A stretch of DNA of 64,000 nucleotides from Shewanella sairae (GCF_023283535.1 NZ_JAKILT010000010.1:1-64000), one strand, 5' to 3'; shown: positions 1 to 9,963, counted from the stretch's first letter. The notes: generated by a model not told the origin, from the letters alone. Numbers and translations: made by a program.

Positions 1-574
1 GCAATCTAAAAGGTGTGGGTAGAATTTACCAGCAAACCTTTGTAGATACCTATAGTAAGATAGCGTTCGCTAAGCTCTATACGACGAAAACACCTATCAC
101 AGCAGCAGATATGCTGAATGATAAAGTATTGCCTTATTTCGAACAGCATGAGCTCCCTATGCTACGAATACTGACAGATAGGGGAACTGAGTACTGTGGT
201 CGAGTTGAGCATCATGACTATCAATTATACCTGGCAATAAATGATATCGATCATACAAAAACTAAAGCGATGTCACCGCAAACCAACGGCATTTGTGAAC
301 GATTCCATAAGACAATTTTGAATGAGTTTTATCAGGTAACTTTCCGCAAAAAGCTCTATGACAGCCTAGAGAGCTTACAGAAAGATCTGGACGAATGGAT
401 GAATTACTACAACAATGATCGAACCCATCAAGGAAAAATGTGCTGTGGTCGAACACCACTTGAAACATTGCTCGATGGGAAGCAGGTTTGGGCAGATAAG
501 AATTTAGCTCAAATCTAAACTGACAGATACCTTTAAAAAACGGGTAACTGTCAGATCAGGTCTGAGCTACTACA
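1..574 (+). mobile_element. IS481-type insertion sequence, right-hand part, inserted in fliN
   Basis: The left end lies outside the window. The element carries the C-terminal half of an integrase-core transposase and ends close to position 574. Between the transposase stop and the junction are two inverted TGACAG/CTGTCAG motifs (about 520-555), as expected near a terminal inverted repeat. Read on the minus strand, recognisable fliN sequence stops after the ATG at 577-575 and element sequence starts at the TGT at 574-572. The TGT...ACA end fits IS481-family termini. The exact boundary and any target duplication cannot be set without the other end. Confidence 0.8.
3..518 (+). CDS. IS481-family transposase, C-terminal part (5' end off window)
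   Basis: The open frame is already open at the left window edge (reading from base 3), so this is the C-terminal ~172 residues of a longer protein; family members are usually about 300 residues. It holds the rest of a DDE integrase core: the second catalytic Asp in the LTDRGTEYC motif and the catalytic Glu in NGICERFHK. A C-terminal NxxRTHQGK segment, typical of IS481/IS3-like transposases, follows. The first catalytic Asp should lie just upstream of the window. A GTG at 15 could be taken as a start but is internal to the domain. The protein would cut and join the IS ends. No frameshift is seen, so the element may still be active. Confidence 0.85.
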   Translation, partial: NLKGVGRIYQQTFVDTYSKIAFAKLYTTKTPITAADMLNDKVLPYFEQHELPMLRILTDRGTEYCGRVEHHDYQLYLAINDIDHTKTKAMSPQTNGICERFHKTILNEFYQVTFRKKLYDSLESLQKDLDEWMNYYNNDRTHQGKMCCGRTPLETLLDGKQVWADKNLAQI

Positions 575-715
575 CATAATCGCATCAAGTTTTGACGCTT
601 CTTCTTCACTCAACGGCGCACCATCATTACTAAACTCATCCAATTCGACCGCTTTAGCCTCTTCTATCGCTTGCTCAGCCATTGCTGAAGCCCAATCATC
701 AGTATCTGTACTCAT
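551..715 (-). pseudogene. fliN: fliN, 5' fragment disrupted by the IS element
   Basis: A 54-codon frame starts at ATG 715-713, 12 bp after the fliM stop, with an AGGCGAAGAG ribosome site in front. Residues 1-47 look like the acidic N-terminus of FliN (MSTDTDDWAS..., ending SEEEASKLDAIM). In intact FliN the next residues would open the conserved SPOA domain. Instead the frame runs into the insertion sequence, adds about seven foreign residues and stops at 553-551. The whole C-ring-forming domain is therefore missing here. FliN forms the base of the flagellar switch complex with FliM and FliG and docks the export ATPase. The remainder of fliN, and probably fliOPQR, should lie beyond the left edge on the far side of the IS. 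Confidence 0.88.
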
Positions 716-727
716 TCACTCTTCGCC

Positions 728-1756
728 TTATATTTCCGAACGGTCACGGGAGCGCCCTTTGTGGGTCACTAGTTGTAACTCTGTTTTGACTGTCTCTGGT
801 CGTGGGATCTGTTCACAAATTTTTAATGCTAAATTCTCTTTGGTTCTTCCCATCTTACATCTGTAAGTTGGCAAGTCTTCTACTTTTAAAATAATATGCT
901 CAGGCAATTCGACCGGAATCACATCACCCGCCTTAAACTCCAGTACTTCTCTTAATGTGACCTTGTGTTCTACCACTGTGGCATCAATGCCAACATCCAC
1001 ATCCATAATTTCATCTCGCAGTGCCTGTGACCAACGCATATCTGTATCTTGGGTATCACTTTGCACACCGGCATCGAGCAACTCTCGAATCGGCTCAATC
1101 ATGGAATACGGCATAGTGATGTGAAAATCACCACCACCGCCATCAACTTCAATATGAAATGAGCTCACCACAACCACTTCTGTCGGGCTAACAATGTTAG
1201 CCATTGCAGGGTTAACTTCTGAGTCAAGGTAATCAAACTGGACATCCATCACTGGCGCCCAAGCATCTTTGTAATCTTCAAAGATAATCTTTAGCAATAA
1301 CTGTACAATACGGCGCTCTGTAGGAGTAAATTCACGCCCTTCAATTTTGGCATGAAAACGCCCGTCACCACCAAAAAAGTTATCAACCAAGATAAACACT
1401 AAACGTGCTTCCATGGTGATTAAGGCGGTTCCTTTAAGAGGACTAAACCGCACCATATTCAAGCTGGTCGGGACAAACAAGGTATGAACGTACTCACCAA
1501 ATTTCAACATCTGCACGCCGTTGATTGACACTTCTGCTGCACGGCGCATCATGTTAAACATACTGATCCGTAAGTGACGGGCAAAACGTTCATTAACAAT
1601 TTCAAGCGTTGGCATCCGCCCACGAACAATCCTGTCTTGCGACGAGAAATCATAAGAGCGCGCATCCAGCTCGTTGTCGTCAATAACGTCATCATCAACA
1701 TCATCTACGCCATGGAGCAGAGCATCAATTTCGTCTTGGCTTAATAAATCACTCAC
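728..1756 (-). CDS. fliM: flagellar motor switch protein FliM
   Basis: The product is 342 residues, normal for FliM, and starts at a GTG with an AAGGCG site upstream. Residues 3-16 (DLLSQDEIDALLHG) are the conserved N-terminal peptide that binds phosphorylated CheY. The middle domain contains the GGDGRF-type motif near residue 131 and contacts FliG. The C-terminal ~80 residues are the SPOA domain that pairs with FliN. FliM is the central C-ring protein at the cytoplasmic face and switches rotation direction. It follows fliL by 39 bp and precedes fliN by 12 bp. The gene itself is intact, but its FliN partner is interrupted. Confidence 0.97.
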   Translation of the reverse strand: MSDLLSQDEIDALLHGVDDVDDDVIDDNELDARSYDFSSQDRIVRGRMPTLEIVNERFARHLRISMFNMMRRAAEVSINGVQMLKFGEYVHTLFVPTSLNMVRFSPLKGTALITMEARLVFILVDNFFGGDGRFHAKIEGREFTPTERRIVQLLLKIIFEDYKDAWAPVMDVQFDYLDSEVNPAMANIVSPTEVVVVSSFHIEVDGGGGDFHITMPYSMIEPIRELLDAGVQSDTQDTDMRWSQALRDEIMDVDVGIDATVVEHKVTLREVLEFKAGDVIPVELPEHIILKVEDLPTYRCKMGRTKENLALKICEQIPRPETVKTELQLVTHKGRSRDRSEI

Positions 1757-1795
1757 GGTATCGCCTTAGCTTAAAAATAATCGATTCGCAGATAG

Positions 1796-2314
1796 TTACT
1801 GCATAACAAAACCGGTAAATAATACCTTCTCTACGACTGTACGACCGGTGACAGGTTGCAGCGTATTTTGCACATTGCGTAATGCCAGCAAGCGCAATTC
1901 ATCTTTACCTGCAGGAGAACTCATTTTTTGGATATCCGCAGCACTAAAGGTCGTCAATAACGCATCTTCAATCAATGGAATATGTTTTTTAATCAAGGTG
2001 TCGTCATCAACGCCTCGAACCATTAACTGGACTTTAATCTCGACCAAACGAGTACGACCATTGTCCGGAAGATTGAACAAAAAAGGTCTTGGCATGGCGG
2101 CATAAAAAGCTTCACCGGTATTCACGACCGCTTGTTCTGCCGTACTACCTTCAACTTGTGCATCATCGTTTGCCGCTGAGGGGCTTAACAACACCCACAC
2201 TGTGATTGCAATAATAGCAACCAGCACAACACCAATTGCGCCAAATAAGATCAGTTTCTTTTTACTTTTAGGTTCTACGTTATCTTCGAGCTCTAAGCTT
2301 GCTTCTTCTGCCAT
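1796..2314 (-). CDS. fliL: flagellar basal-body-associated protein FliL
   Basis: The 172-residue protein has an acidic/lysine-rich cytoplasmic N-terminus, one transmembrane segment (about residues 21-43) and a periplasmic domain ending TGFVMQ, a usual FliL ending. FliL forms a ring around the stator units and supports torque generation. The start is an ATG after a GGGAAGGCAG ribosome site. It sits between fliK and fliM, its usual place in polar flagellar operons. Confidence 0.95.
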   Translation of the reverse strand: MAEEASLELEDNVEPKSKKKLILFGAIGVVLVAIIAITVWVLLSPSAANDDAQVEGSTAEQAVVNTGEAFYAAMPRPFLFNLPDNGRTRLVEIKVQLMVRGVDDDTLIKKHIPLIEDALLTTFSAADIQKMSSPAGKDELRLLALRNVQNTLQPVTGRTVVEKVLFTGFVMQ

Positions 2315-2387
2315 CTGCCTTCCCTAATGCCGCGCTAATGAACATCTACGCCAGACTGTTCCTATTTAGTTGCTATAGGTTACCTGC

Positions 2388-3839
2388 TTATGCGTAATAA
2401 TCTATACCTGAAGCTGAACTTGTTGATAGATTTGATCTAGTTAGCATATCTTCTGCTGAAAATTCATCCGATTCGCCTCGTTCACTCCCCTCACCGTTGC
2501 CATTTCCACCATCACCATGGGTACCACCACCGTGACCTTGGGATACCTGCCCATCAGTCAATTGCATCCCTTGCTCTGCTAGCATTTCTCGCAGCCTTGG
2601 CATCGCTTGTTCAACTAAGTCTTTAGTTTGATGCTGACTCACCTGAAACTGTACTTGAGTGGTATCTCCTTGCACTTGAATACGTACCATCATTTGTCCA
2701 AGCTCTGGCGGGTCCAAACGTATCTCAGCTTGTTGAACACCGTTGCTCACCATAGTGATCAACTGTTGATTCATCACTGGTGCAAACCGTTGGATCATTT
2801 GCTGCATAGTGGGTGTTTGTTCAATATTTTGCTTTAACGATAGGTTTATTTGAGGAAGTTCTTGTCTGTTTGTACCAACTTGTTGCATTTGGTTTTGTAG
2901 GCTATTCAGCGATTTAACATCTGATTGTGGCTCTTCTACAGCAGATAACAACTCACCGGTTTCAGTGGTCGTCATACGCACTGATAAGTCGGCATTTTTT
3001 AGCTGCTCCGTTGCTAGTTGCGGGTTAATCGCTACTTGATTGCTGCTATCGTTACCTTTTCCAACTTTTGCATCATCAACTGCCGCATGACTGCCCGATA
3101 GCTCCTTACCAAAAATGTCGCGAACACCATTTTGTAATTTATTGTTGATATCGTCCTGCGGAAGTTTAGTTGCCATATCACCTTGTATTTGTGATGTTCC
3201 AATCGATTTAGATTTAACAGCAGATTCTTCTGGAAGAGGTTGGCTTGTTTCGTTCCCTTTAACCGTTGTTAGGTTTAGCGTAACAAACTCAGGTTTAAGC
3301 TGACCACTAGCATTAAGCAGTTCATTTTGTTCTAAAAGTTTTTTTAACTCATCAGTAGACAACTGACTCAATGCTTGTTCATCAAGTCCAGACTGTAGAC
3401 TCAAAATTAAGACTACGTCTTCAGGTAAATCATCGATCGTGACTTCTTCAGTAACTTCGACAGGCGGCAAAGTTTCGCCGTCAGTGGCAACTTGAGCTTC
3501 ATCACTAGCCCCACTGGAAAAGTTATTAGCAAGATTTATTTGGGCAAAAACCTGGCTCACTTCATCTTCAACATTAGCCTTGGTTTCTTGCTGTTCAGCG
3601 ACCTCACCTAGTTCGGTCTTTTCCGTTTTTAATTTCTCAGGTTCACGCTCTTTTTCTGTAGCATGCTTTTGTGCAGCAGTGTGCTGCTCAGCCGCTTTTT
3701 CAAGTGCTGCCGAAAAGCTATCATCTTGAGCAGGACCTTTAGGTTGGCTGCTATTGATATCGCTTGGTTTATTTTGGGTCTCACCAGCTTTTTGGCTAAA
3801 ATCTGGTTTTCCGAGCAAGATATTACTCACCTGTTGCAT
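2388..3839 (-). CDS. fliK: flagellar hook-length control protein FliK
   Basis: The 483-residue protein has a long, low-complexity, Gln/Glu/Ser-rich N-terminal part and a conserved C-terminal Flg_hook domain (about residues 340-430). That domain contains the AEIRLDPPELGQMMVRIQV segment typical of FliK. FliK is a secreted molecular ruler that measures the hook and switches export specificity to filament substrates through FlhB. The start has a GGAGA site. A sigma-54 promoter candidate lies 77-92 bp upstream, so fliKLMN... can be transcribed apart from fliEFGHIJ. Confidence 0.93.
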   Translation of the reverse strand: MQQVSNILLGKPDFSQKAGETQNKPSDINSSQPKGPAQDDSFSAALEKAAEQHTAAQKHATEKEREPEKLKTEKTELGEVAEQQETKANVEDEVSQVFAQINLANNFSSGASDEAQVATDGETLPPVEVTEEVTIDDLPEDVVLILSLQSGLDEQALSQLSTDELKKLLEQNELLNASGQLKPEFVTLNLTTVKGNETSQPLPEESAVKSKSIGTSQIQGDMATKLPQDDINNKLQNGVRDIFGKELSGSHAAVDDAKVGKGNDSSNQVAINPQLATEQLKNADLSVRMTTTETGELLSAVEEPQSDVKSLNSLQNQMQQVGTNRQELPQINLSLKQNIEQTPTMQQMIQRFAPVMNQQLITMVSNGVQQAEIRLDPPELGQMMVRIQVQGDTTQVQFQVSQHQTKDLVEQAMPRLREMLAEQGMQLTDGQVSQGHGGGTHGDGGNGNGEGSERGESDEFSAEDMLTRSNLSTSSASGIDYYA

Positions 3840-3915
3840 TACGTCTCCATCAGCGCAATCTAATCAAACTGACAAATTGTCAAAAAATCGGCAAAAAATG
3901 CTGTCAATATTAATA

Positions 3916-3931
3916 AGCAAAAATAATGCCA
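3916..3931 (-). promoter_or_regulatory. sigma-54 promoter for fliK
   Basis: Read on the minus strand the site is TGGCATTATTTTTGCT. This matches TGGCAC-N5-TTGCW with one mismatch and has the correct GG/GC spacing. It lies in the gap between fliJ and fliK. Family knowledge (Vibrio/Shewanella FlrC class III genes) supports a separate fliK promoter. Confidence 0.75.
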
Positions 3932-4030
3932 AAGCATTAACCCAATCTAATGATTATACGCTGAAGACTCATACAGTTTTGGTTTTGAGTACATTGAGTT
4001 AGTAGGTAGGAGATCTGTTTTTTTTAAAAG

Positions 4031-4477
4031 CTAACGTGCTTTTTTACGATAAAACTGCTGCGAAGCAAATTCGTCAATCATTTTTTGCTCACTGCGTAAC
4101 TCAGCTAATTTTGCTTTTTCCGCTTTGTTCGCAAGTAGCAACTCAACCGCTTTACGCTTTTGTTGTTTTTCTTGCCAATGAGCTTGCCTATGCTGTTTAA
4201 GGGAATCAGCTTCTTGAACCGTATGCACTTGTTGGCTAATGGCAGTGTCGACTTGTCTGACAAACTGATGAAATTGATGATAATGGCTAGCACTAATGCT
4301 TTGACCCTGTTGCTGTTCCATCTGTTTCATATAATCGAGACGATAATTTTGTAGCGCGGTTAACTGATTCTGACGGCGTTGTAATTCAAACTCGGCAGAA
4401 CGTAGTTGCAGCGAAGCCTGTTCTTCTGCTTCTTCAGCCAATTTAAGTACCAAATGCAGTGGATCTTGTTTAGCCAT
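4031..4477 (-). CDS. fliJ: flagellar export protein FliJ
   Basis: The product is 148 residues from the ATG at 4477, which has a GGAGTGG site 9 bases upstream. An in-frame ATG 18 bases earlier has no ribosome site. The sequence is almost entirely charged, Gln-rich, long coiled coil, as in FliJ/YscO proteins. FliJ is the central stalk of the FliHI export ATPase in the cytoplasm and escorts chaperone-substrate complexes. It lies 30 bp after fliI, its constant partner. Confidence 0.9.
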   Translation of the reverse strand: MAKQDPLHLVLKLAEEAEEQASLQLRSAEFELQRRQNQLTALQNYRLDYMKQMEQQQGQSISASHYHQFHQFVRQVDTAISQQVHTVQEADSLKQHRQAHWQEKQQKRKAVELLLANKAEKAKLAELRSEQKMIDEFASQQFYRKKAR

Positions 4478-4507
4478 GATGCACTGCCACTCCATTTATA
4501 AACCAGA

Positions 4508-5848
4508 CTAAACTTGGCATTGCGCCCCCATTTGCCCCAGCATCAAAGTGCTACTTTCAAACGTCACAGAGTCTTTCATCATCTGTCTTAAAAATGCATT
4601 CATCGCCGGTTGTAAGCGAATCGCATTATCGATGCGTGGGTCGCTGCCTTGACTATACGCACCTATTGAAATCAGATCTTTATTTTGCTGGTACAGTGAG
4701 TAAACTTGCTTAACCTTACGCATCGCCTCTAAATGATCCGGTGTTATCACCATAGGCGCCACACGACTAATAGATGCTTCGATATCAATTGCCGGATAAT
4801 GACCTGAGTCAGCAAGTGAGCGTGACAGTACAATATGCCCATCCAAAATAGCCCTTGAAGCATCGGCAATCGGATCTTGAAGATCATCGCCTTCGGTTAA
4901 TACGGTATAAAAGGCTGTAATAGAGCCTTGTTTGCCGCCACCGTTACCGGCTCGCTCAACCAATTTAGGTAGCTTTGCAAACACTGATGGCGGATACCCT
5001 TTAGTTGCTGGGGGCTCACCAACCGCTAACGCAATCTCACGCTGCGCTTGAGCATAGCGTGTTAGGCTATCCATAAGCAGTAATACGTTATAACCAAGAT
5101 CTCTAAAATACTCGGCAATTCTGGTGGACGTTTCACAAGCTCTTAGTCGCATTAACGGTGATGTATCTGCCGGGGCGGCGACTACGACTGAGCGAGCTCG
5201 ACCTTCTGCACCTAGAATCTCTTCAATAAACTCTTTAACTTCGCGACCACGTTCGCCAACGAGTCCAACCACAATAATGTCAGCATTCGTACCGCGGGTC
5301 ATCATCCCCAAGAGCACACTTTTACCTACACCAGAGCCGGCAAATAAGCCCATGCGCTGACCTTTACCTACGGTAAGCATTGCATTGATAGCTCTTACAC
5401 CGACATCAAGAGGCTCACTAATCGCCCGTCTCGCGAGAGGATTTATCGCCGCCACATGACTTGACGCCTTTTGATCAGTTTTTAGATTACCAAGACCATC
5501 AATGGGTTGACCACTGCCATCGAGAACTCGCCCAAGCAAAGATAACCCAACACTCAATCCAGATTGTTGCCCTAAAGGAGTGACTTTTGCGCCGGGTAAG
5601 ACTCCGCGCAGCTCTTCGATTGGCATTAGGTAAAGTAATTGATCATCGAAACCAATAACCTCTGCAACTAGATTACCTGACATGGTTTCAATGGCACATA
5701 AACTACCAACGGCAGCTCGGCAGCCAGTGGCTTCGAGCGTGAGCCCTACAACACGAACAAGTTGACCACTCGCTTCAACGACAAATGGGTGGATTTTTTG
5801 CTGATGCTGGGCAAGCTTACTGCGCAGTCTGTGCTGACGTGTTGCCAT
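4508..5848 (-). CDS. fliI: flagellum-specific export ATPase FliI
   Basis: The product is 446 residues from the ATG at 5848, chosen because AAGGTGAGC precedes it; a longer frame from 5893 lacks a site. It has an F1-beta-like ATPase fold. Walker A is AGSGVGKS at residues 170-177, followed by the [10 protein letters not shown] and [16 protein letters not shown] motifs typical of FliI. FliI hexamers hydrolyse ATP at the export gate with FliH and FliJ. The start overlaps the end of fliH by 32 bp, which suggests translational coupling. Confidence 0.97.
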   Translation of the reverse strand: MATRQHRLRSKLAQHQQKIHPFVVEASGQLVRVVGLTLEATGCRAAVGSLCAIETMSGNLVAEVIGFDDQLLYLMPIEELRGVLPGAKVTPLGQQSGLSVGLSLLGRVLDGSGQPIDGLGNLKTDQKASSHVAAINPLARRAISEPLDVGVRAINAMLTVGKGQRMGLFAGSGVGKSVLLGMMTRGTNADIIVVGLVGERGREVKEFIEEILGAEGRARSVVVAAPADTSPLMRLRACETSTRIAEYFRDLGYNVLLLMDSLTRYAQAQREIALAVGEPPATKGYPPSVFAKLPKLVERAGNGGGKQGSITAFYTVLTEGDDLQDPIADASRAILDGHIVLSRSLADSGHYPAIDIEASISRVAPMVITPDHLEAMRKVKQVYSLYQQNKDLISIGAYSQGSDPRIDNAIRLQPAMNAFLRQMMKDSVTFESSTLMLGQMGAQCQV

Positions 5849-6797
5849 GCTCACCTTGATTATGTTCAGTGATAACTTCATCGTGGGAATCAAGCGCTTT
5901 GTTGACGGCTAGGTCATCACTAGGAGTAACTTGTTGAGCTGCTGTTTCGGATGCGTGCAACGCAAGCTTGCTCTGCCTTTCAGATTCAAGTAACTCTTCT
6001 TGCTGCTCTTTTAGCTGCAATAAGTCTTGTTGATGCTTTTCCAGTTCACTGAAAACATGTTGCATGCGAGTTTCAACCGTCATATCAATATGGCTACGTC
6101 CACTGTTAATAATACAGTCACCTGGCGAAAGGCTTGGGTCGACTTCTATTGTCCAGCGATTTCGCTCTAGCTGAGCTTGAGAGTATAGCTCTGTAATTAA
6201 CGCTTCATCATTTGGGTGCAAGCGCACATTGACTGATTGTTCTTTTATGGGAAGAGAGTCAATGCCTTGACGTAACGCCGCGAGTACATGTTCTGGACTC
6301 GTTTTAAGTTCATGACCAATGACCGTTTTAGCCAAAGTCATCGCAGTCGATAATAACTCTTTTTCAATTTCAACGTCTAAAATGGCGAGTGGAGTTTCAA
6401 ATTGATTTAGCAATTCTTCAAAACGGCGAGTCATGTCCGTCGCCGCTTTTAATCCCTCTTCATAACCTTGCTGTTGACCTTGAGTAAAGCCTTCACTATG
6501 TCCTTGCTCCAGCCCTTCTAAACGCCCTTTTTCAATGCCTTCACTAAAGCCTTTCTCTTGCCCTTCAGCAAAACCTTCCTGTTCGGCATGAGCACGAATA
6601 TCTTCAATTTCACTCAATGTTGGAGGCAAGATGACTTCTGTTTCATCATTTTCGTCTATTTGAAGCTTTAGACTATGACGTCCAAACATATTCTGTGAGG
6701 AAGGCATTGCCTCTAAACTAATATCCGGTAACTCCCAATGACCAAACTCATCACTGGTATTTACACTCGCACCCTGCGCTTTTTTAGGTTCTGTCAT
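5817..6797 (-). CDS. fliH: flagellar export ATPase regulator FliH
   Basis: The 326-residue protein has a run of GxxxG-type repeats (about residues 74-116, motifs such as [14 protein letters not shown]) that marks FliH. A C-terminal domain that binds FliI follows. FliH anchors and regulates the FliI ATPase at the C-ring/export gate, normally by contacting FliN. The C-terminal ~60 residues are an extra Gln/Glu-rich tail, making it somewhat longer than enteric FliH. The start codon overlaps the fliG stop (TAATG). Confidence 0.94.
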   Translation of the reverse strand: MTEPKKAQGASVNTSDEFGHWELPDISLEAMPSSQNMFGRHSLKLQIDENDETEVILPPTLSEIEDIRAHAEQEGFAEGQEKGFSEGIEKGRLEGLEQGHSEGFTQGQQQGYEEGLKAATDMTRRFEELLNQFETPLAILDVEIEKELLSTAMTLAKTVIGHELKTSPEHVLAALRQGIDSLPIKEQSVNVRLHPNDEALITELYSQAQLERNRWTIEVDPSLSPGDCIINSGRSHIDMTVETRMQHVFSELEKHQQDLLQLKEQQEELLESERQSKLALHASETAAQQVTPSDDLAVNKALDSHDEVITEHNQGEHGNTSAQTAQ

Positions 6798-7846
6798 TAT
6801 AAGAACTCTTCACCGCCACCACCACCGAGCATGATTTCACCACTATCACTTAAACGCCTAGCGATAGATAAAATCTCTTTTTGAGCCACTTCGACTTCAC
6901 TGATCCTAATAGGCCCCATGGCTTCCAAGTCGTCTCGAATTAACTCAGCTGCGCGCTTAGACATATTGCTCAACAACTTCTCTTTTAGCTGCTCATCTGC
7001 ACCTTTAAGTGCTTTCATTAATACATCTTGCTGTACTTCGCGCAATAAGACTTGAATCCCCATGTCATCTACATCACTTAAGTTTTCAAACACAAACATA
7101 AGATCCTGGATCTGTTGCGCCATCTCTTCGTCGGATTCGCGCATATTTTCCATTAGGTGACTTTCAACGCCCGTATCGAGGTAGTTCATAATGTTAGCTG
7201 CAGCTTTCAACCCGCCCATCTTCGCAGCTTGCGCGCCACCTTGACCAGCAAATTGCTTCTCCATAATATCATTAAGCTCTTGTAATGCAGCAGGTTGCAC
7301 CTCTTCCAAATTAGCAATTCGCATCATCAGGTCTAAACGGGTATTTTCGGGAAACTGTCCAAATATCTCTGCGGCTTGATCGGGCTCTAGATAAGACAAT
7401 ACAATGGTTTGGATCTGCGGGTGTTCGTTTTGAATAATCGTTGCAACCTGACGAGCATCCATCCATTTGAGTGAATCAAGGCCTTTAGCACCACTGCCCA
7501 TAATGATCTGTTCAATTAGATTACCCGCTTTATCTTCGCCTAGTGCAGCGGTTAAGGCTTTACGAACAAACTCTTCGCTATTAAAACCAATCGACGAATA
7601 CTTTTGAATATCATCAAGAAACAATTTATGAACGCCTATCACTTTTTCTTGACCAAAATCTTGCATCGCAGCCATCGCCATACCGACTTTCTGTACTTGC
7701 TTAGGCTCAAGATGTTTTAATATCGATGCCGCATCACTTTCGCTTAAACTTAAAAGTAAAATTGCAGTTTTTTCAATACCGTTTAAATCGCTAGGCTTAA
7801 AACTTTTTACATCTGTTTTAGCCTCGACACTCATCTCATTTGTCAT
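6797..7846 (-). CDS. fliG: flagellar motor switch protein FliG
   Basis: The product is about 349 residues from ATG 7846. A second ATG at 7834 is nearly as plausible; ribosome sites are weak at both and the gene overlaps the fliF end. The three FliG domains are visible: an N-terminal FliF-binding domain (GIEKTAILLLSLSE), the middle armadillo domain with the EHPQ motif, and the C-terminal domain with the charged torque helix (about 275-340). FliG joins the MS ring to the C-ring and contacts the stators. Confidence 0.96.
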   Translation of the reverse strand: MTNEMSVEAKTDVKSFKPSDLNGIEKTAILLLSLSESDAASILKHLEPKQVQKVGMAMAAMQDFGQEKVIGVHKLFLDDIQKYSSIGFNSEEFVRKALTAALGEDKAGNLIEQIIMGSGAKGLDSLKWMDARQVATIIQNEHPQIQTIVLSYLEPDQAAEIFGQFPENTRLDLMMRIANLEEVQPAALQELNDIMEKQFAGQGGAQAAKMGGLKAAANIMNYLDTGVESHLMENMRESDEEMAQQIQDLMFVFENLSDVDDMGIQVLLREVQQDVLMKALKGADEQLKEKLLSNMSKRAAELIRDDLEAMGPIRISEVEVAQKEILSIARRLSDSGEIMLGGGGGEEFL

Positions 7847-9548
7847 CTTCAATTAACCAGTTTTTCACGACTTGTGTCGATAGTTCAGGCTCGTTAGCCA
7901 CTAATGCCCGTATAGCCTTGATCATATCATCATCTTTATGCAAGTTAGGGATCAAGATAGAGCCATCGTCAGCGTAACTATATTCCGCTTCTGGACGCTG
8001 CAACATACCTAACGTATCTGCAGCATATTGATCTTCTATATCTGCTAACTCACCGCCGATTTGAGGATCCTCTGGCATTTTTACGCTATCTGGATAGATT
8101 AACTTCTTCAGCATCGGCCGCACAACAGCCAAAATCAATACCAAGATAACTAACGCTCCTAATACAAGTTTAACTGCACGCCAGAACCAAGGTTCTTCCC
8201 ATATTTCTGGTGCAGGAGCCGCCTCAATAAGCTGGTCCATAAACGGTACAGTGACCACTTCAATAATATCGCCACGTTGAGTACTAAAACCTACGGCACC
8301 TTCTAATAAACGGCGAATATTAGCGATTTCTTGTTCGGTACGTGGTACTCGATTAACACTGCCATCTTCAGCCACTGGAGCATTTTTAAAATCTACCGCA
8401 ACCGAAACACTGACTCTACGTAAGGTGCCAACTTGTTGGCGGGTGTGACTAATAGTGGTATCGAGTTCAAAATTACGAGTGGCTTCTTTATGTGAACTAC
8501 CAGAAGTTTGCGTCGCGGACTCAGCCTCACCAACCTCTTGCGGAATATCTGAAGGCATAGGAGGTTGATTTGATAAAGCCCCAGGAATACCACCGGTTAT
8601 GCCACCATTGGAGTTGTTCTCAACAACCATTTCACTTCTTAGGGCTGGTAAGTCTGGGTTATAGCGTTTTGCCGTTTGCTCAACAGCGGTAAAATCCATG
8701 CTCACATCGACTTGAGCAGTAAAGTTTTCAGGGCCTAAAATAGGCATCAAAATCGATTCAATTTTATTACGGTATTCTGATTCTTTTTGCTGCACAATCT
8801 CAAGTTCACGACGTGCGATAGCTGACACGCCATCTTGACTGCCTGAATTTAATAAGCGTCCATTAGAATCAGTAACAGTCACTTTATTGGGTTCTAAATT
8901 GTGAACCGCTGATGCAACGATATCAACAATAGAGTCAACTTCTTCCTGGCTTAAACCAACACGGCGCGTACTGACAACAACTGTAGCACTCGGCTTTGAA
9001 CGGTTACGTGCGAAAACATTTTCTTTTGGTAAAGCTAAAATAACTTTAGCTCTAGTAACGCTTCTTAGCTCTTCAATTGCGCGGGCAAGGTTTTGCTCTT
9101 GGCTATGTTTTAATCGCGCTGTTTCCATACGCTGACTCACACCAAAGCCAGAGTCTTTATTTAAAAAATCGTTATTTGCTTCAACGTTGTCTAAACCTTC
9201 ACGGCTCATCAACATTTTGACCGCTTGATACTTGTCTTCGGGAATCTTAACTACATCGCCTTGCAGTTCATATTTGATCTGATTTTTATCTAGTACATCT
9301 AACACTTGTACCATTTCTGCGGTGGTCATCTCACCTAAAGGACGGTACTCAGGCTCTTGTGCCCAAATCATCACAAAGACAGCTAAGGCTAAGCAAATTG
9401 CAAGCGCTAAGATCATGGTCACTTGACGCAGTAAATCTACGCCACCAAAAGAGCCCATTAAACCGGGTTTGTTCTCTTCCTGAACACCAGATGTTTGTGG
9501 ATCAGATGCTAATCCTGAACCGGTTCCAACGACCATTTCTGTACTCAC
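7836..9548 (-). CDS. fliF: flagellar MS-ring protein FliF
   Basis: The product is 570 residues from a GTG at 9548 with GCAGGGTG upstream; an ATG at 9536 is the alternative. It has an N-terminal transmembrane segment (about 41-58), a large periplasmic ring-building part with the YscJ-like and FliF C domains, a second membrane helix (about 455-475), and a short cytoplasmic tail that binds FliG. FliF is the inner-membrane platform on which the motor and export gate assemble. It follows fliE by 31 bp. Confidence 0.96.
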   Translation of the reverse strand: MSTEMVVGTGSGLASDPQTSGVQEENKPGLMGSFGGVDLLRQVTMILALAICLALAVFVMIWAQEPEYRPLGEMTTAEMVQVLDVLDKNQIKYELQGDVVKIPEDKYQAVKMLMSREGLDNVEANNDFLNKDSGFGVSQRMETARLKHSQEQNLARAIEELRSVTRAKVILALPKENVFARNRSKPSATVVVSTRRVGLSQEEVDSIVDIVASAVHNLEPNKVTVTDSNGRLLNSGSQDGVSAIARRELEIVQQKESEYRNKIESILMPILGPENFTAQVDVSMDFTAVEQTAKRYNPDLPALRSEMVVENNSNGGITGGIPGALSNQPPMPSDIPQEVGEAESATQTSGSSHKEATRNFELDTTISHTRQQVGTLRRVSVSVAVDFKNAPVAEDGSVNRVPRTEQEIANIRRLLEGAVGFSTQRGDIIEVVTVPFMDQLIEAAPAPEIWEEPWFWRAVKLVLGALVILVLILAVVRPMLKKLIYPDSVKMPEDPQIGGELADIEDQYAADTLGMLQRPEAEYSYADDGSILIPNLHKDDDMIKAIRALVANEPELSTQVVKNWLIEDDK

Positions 9549-9579
9549 TATTACACCCTGCAATTACGTATTAAAAGGC

Positions 9580-9912
9580 CTAAACAGGCATGCTCATAAT
9601 TTCTTTATAGGCTTCTACAAGCTTGTTACGCACTTGAACTGTCGCTTCAAATGCCACGCTCGATTTCTCTCGCGCGATCACGGTATCAGATAATGTCACG
9701 CTGGTATCGCCCATATCAAGCCGAGTGGCGAGATTAGAAGCATTTGATTGAAGTTCGCTTACATTTCCAACAGCTTGAGAGAGTAATTGCCCAAAATCAC
9801 TACCTGAAGTATTTTGTACTTGGCGTATGATCCCAGTTTGAATGCTTGAAGTGCCGATTTGACCGTTAAGTGACTGCATTTCTTGCAGTAAAGAATTCGC
9901 ACCAATTTGCAT
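9580..9912 (-). CDS. fliE: flagellar hook-basal body protein FliE
   Basis: The 110-residue product starts at ATG 9912, which has GGGAGCTAGGT directly upstream; an in-frame start 45 bases earlier would lie close to the predicted transcription start. The C-terminal half (SSVAFEATVQVRNKLVEAYKEIMSMPV) is the conserved FliE core. FliE connects the MS ring to the proximal rod and is the first exported rod component. It heads the fliEFGHIJ operon behind a sigma-54 promoter. Confidence 0.95.
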   Translation of the reverse strand: MQIGANSLLQEMQSLNGQIGTSSIQTGIIRQVQNTSGSDFGQLLSQAVGNVSELQSNASNLATRLDMGDTSVTLSDTVIAREKSSVAFEATVQVRNKLVEAYKEIMSMPV

Positions 9913-9963
9913 ACCTAGCTCCCATGTCGTTTTCTTGACGAAAATGTTGATATGCATAGATAA

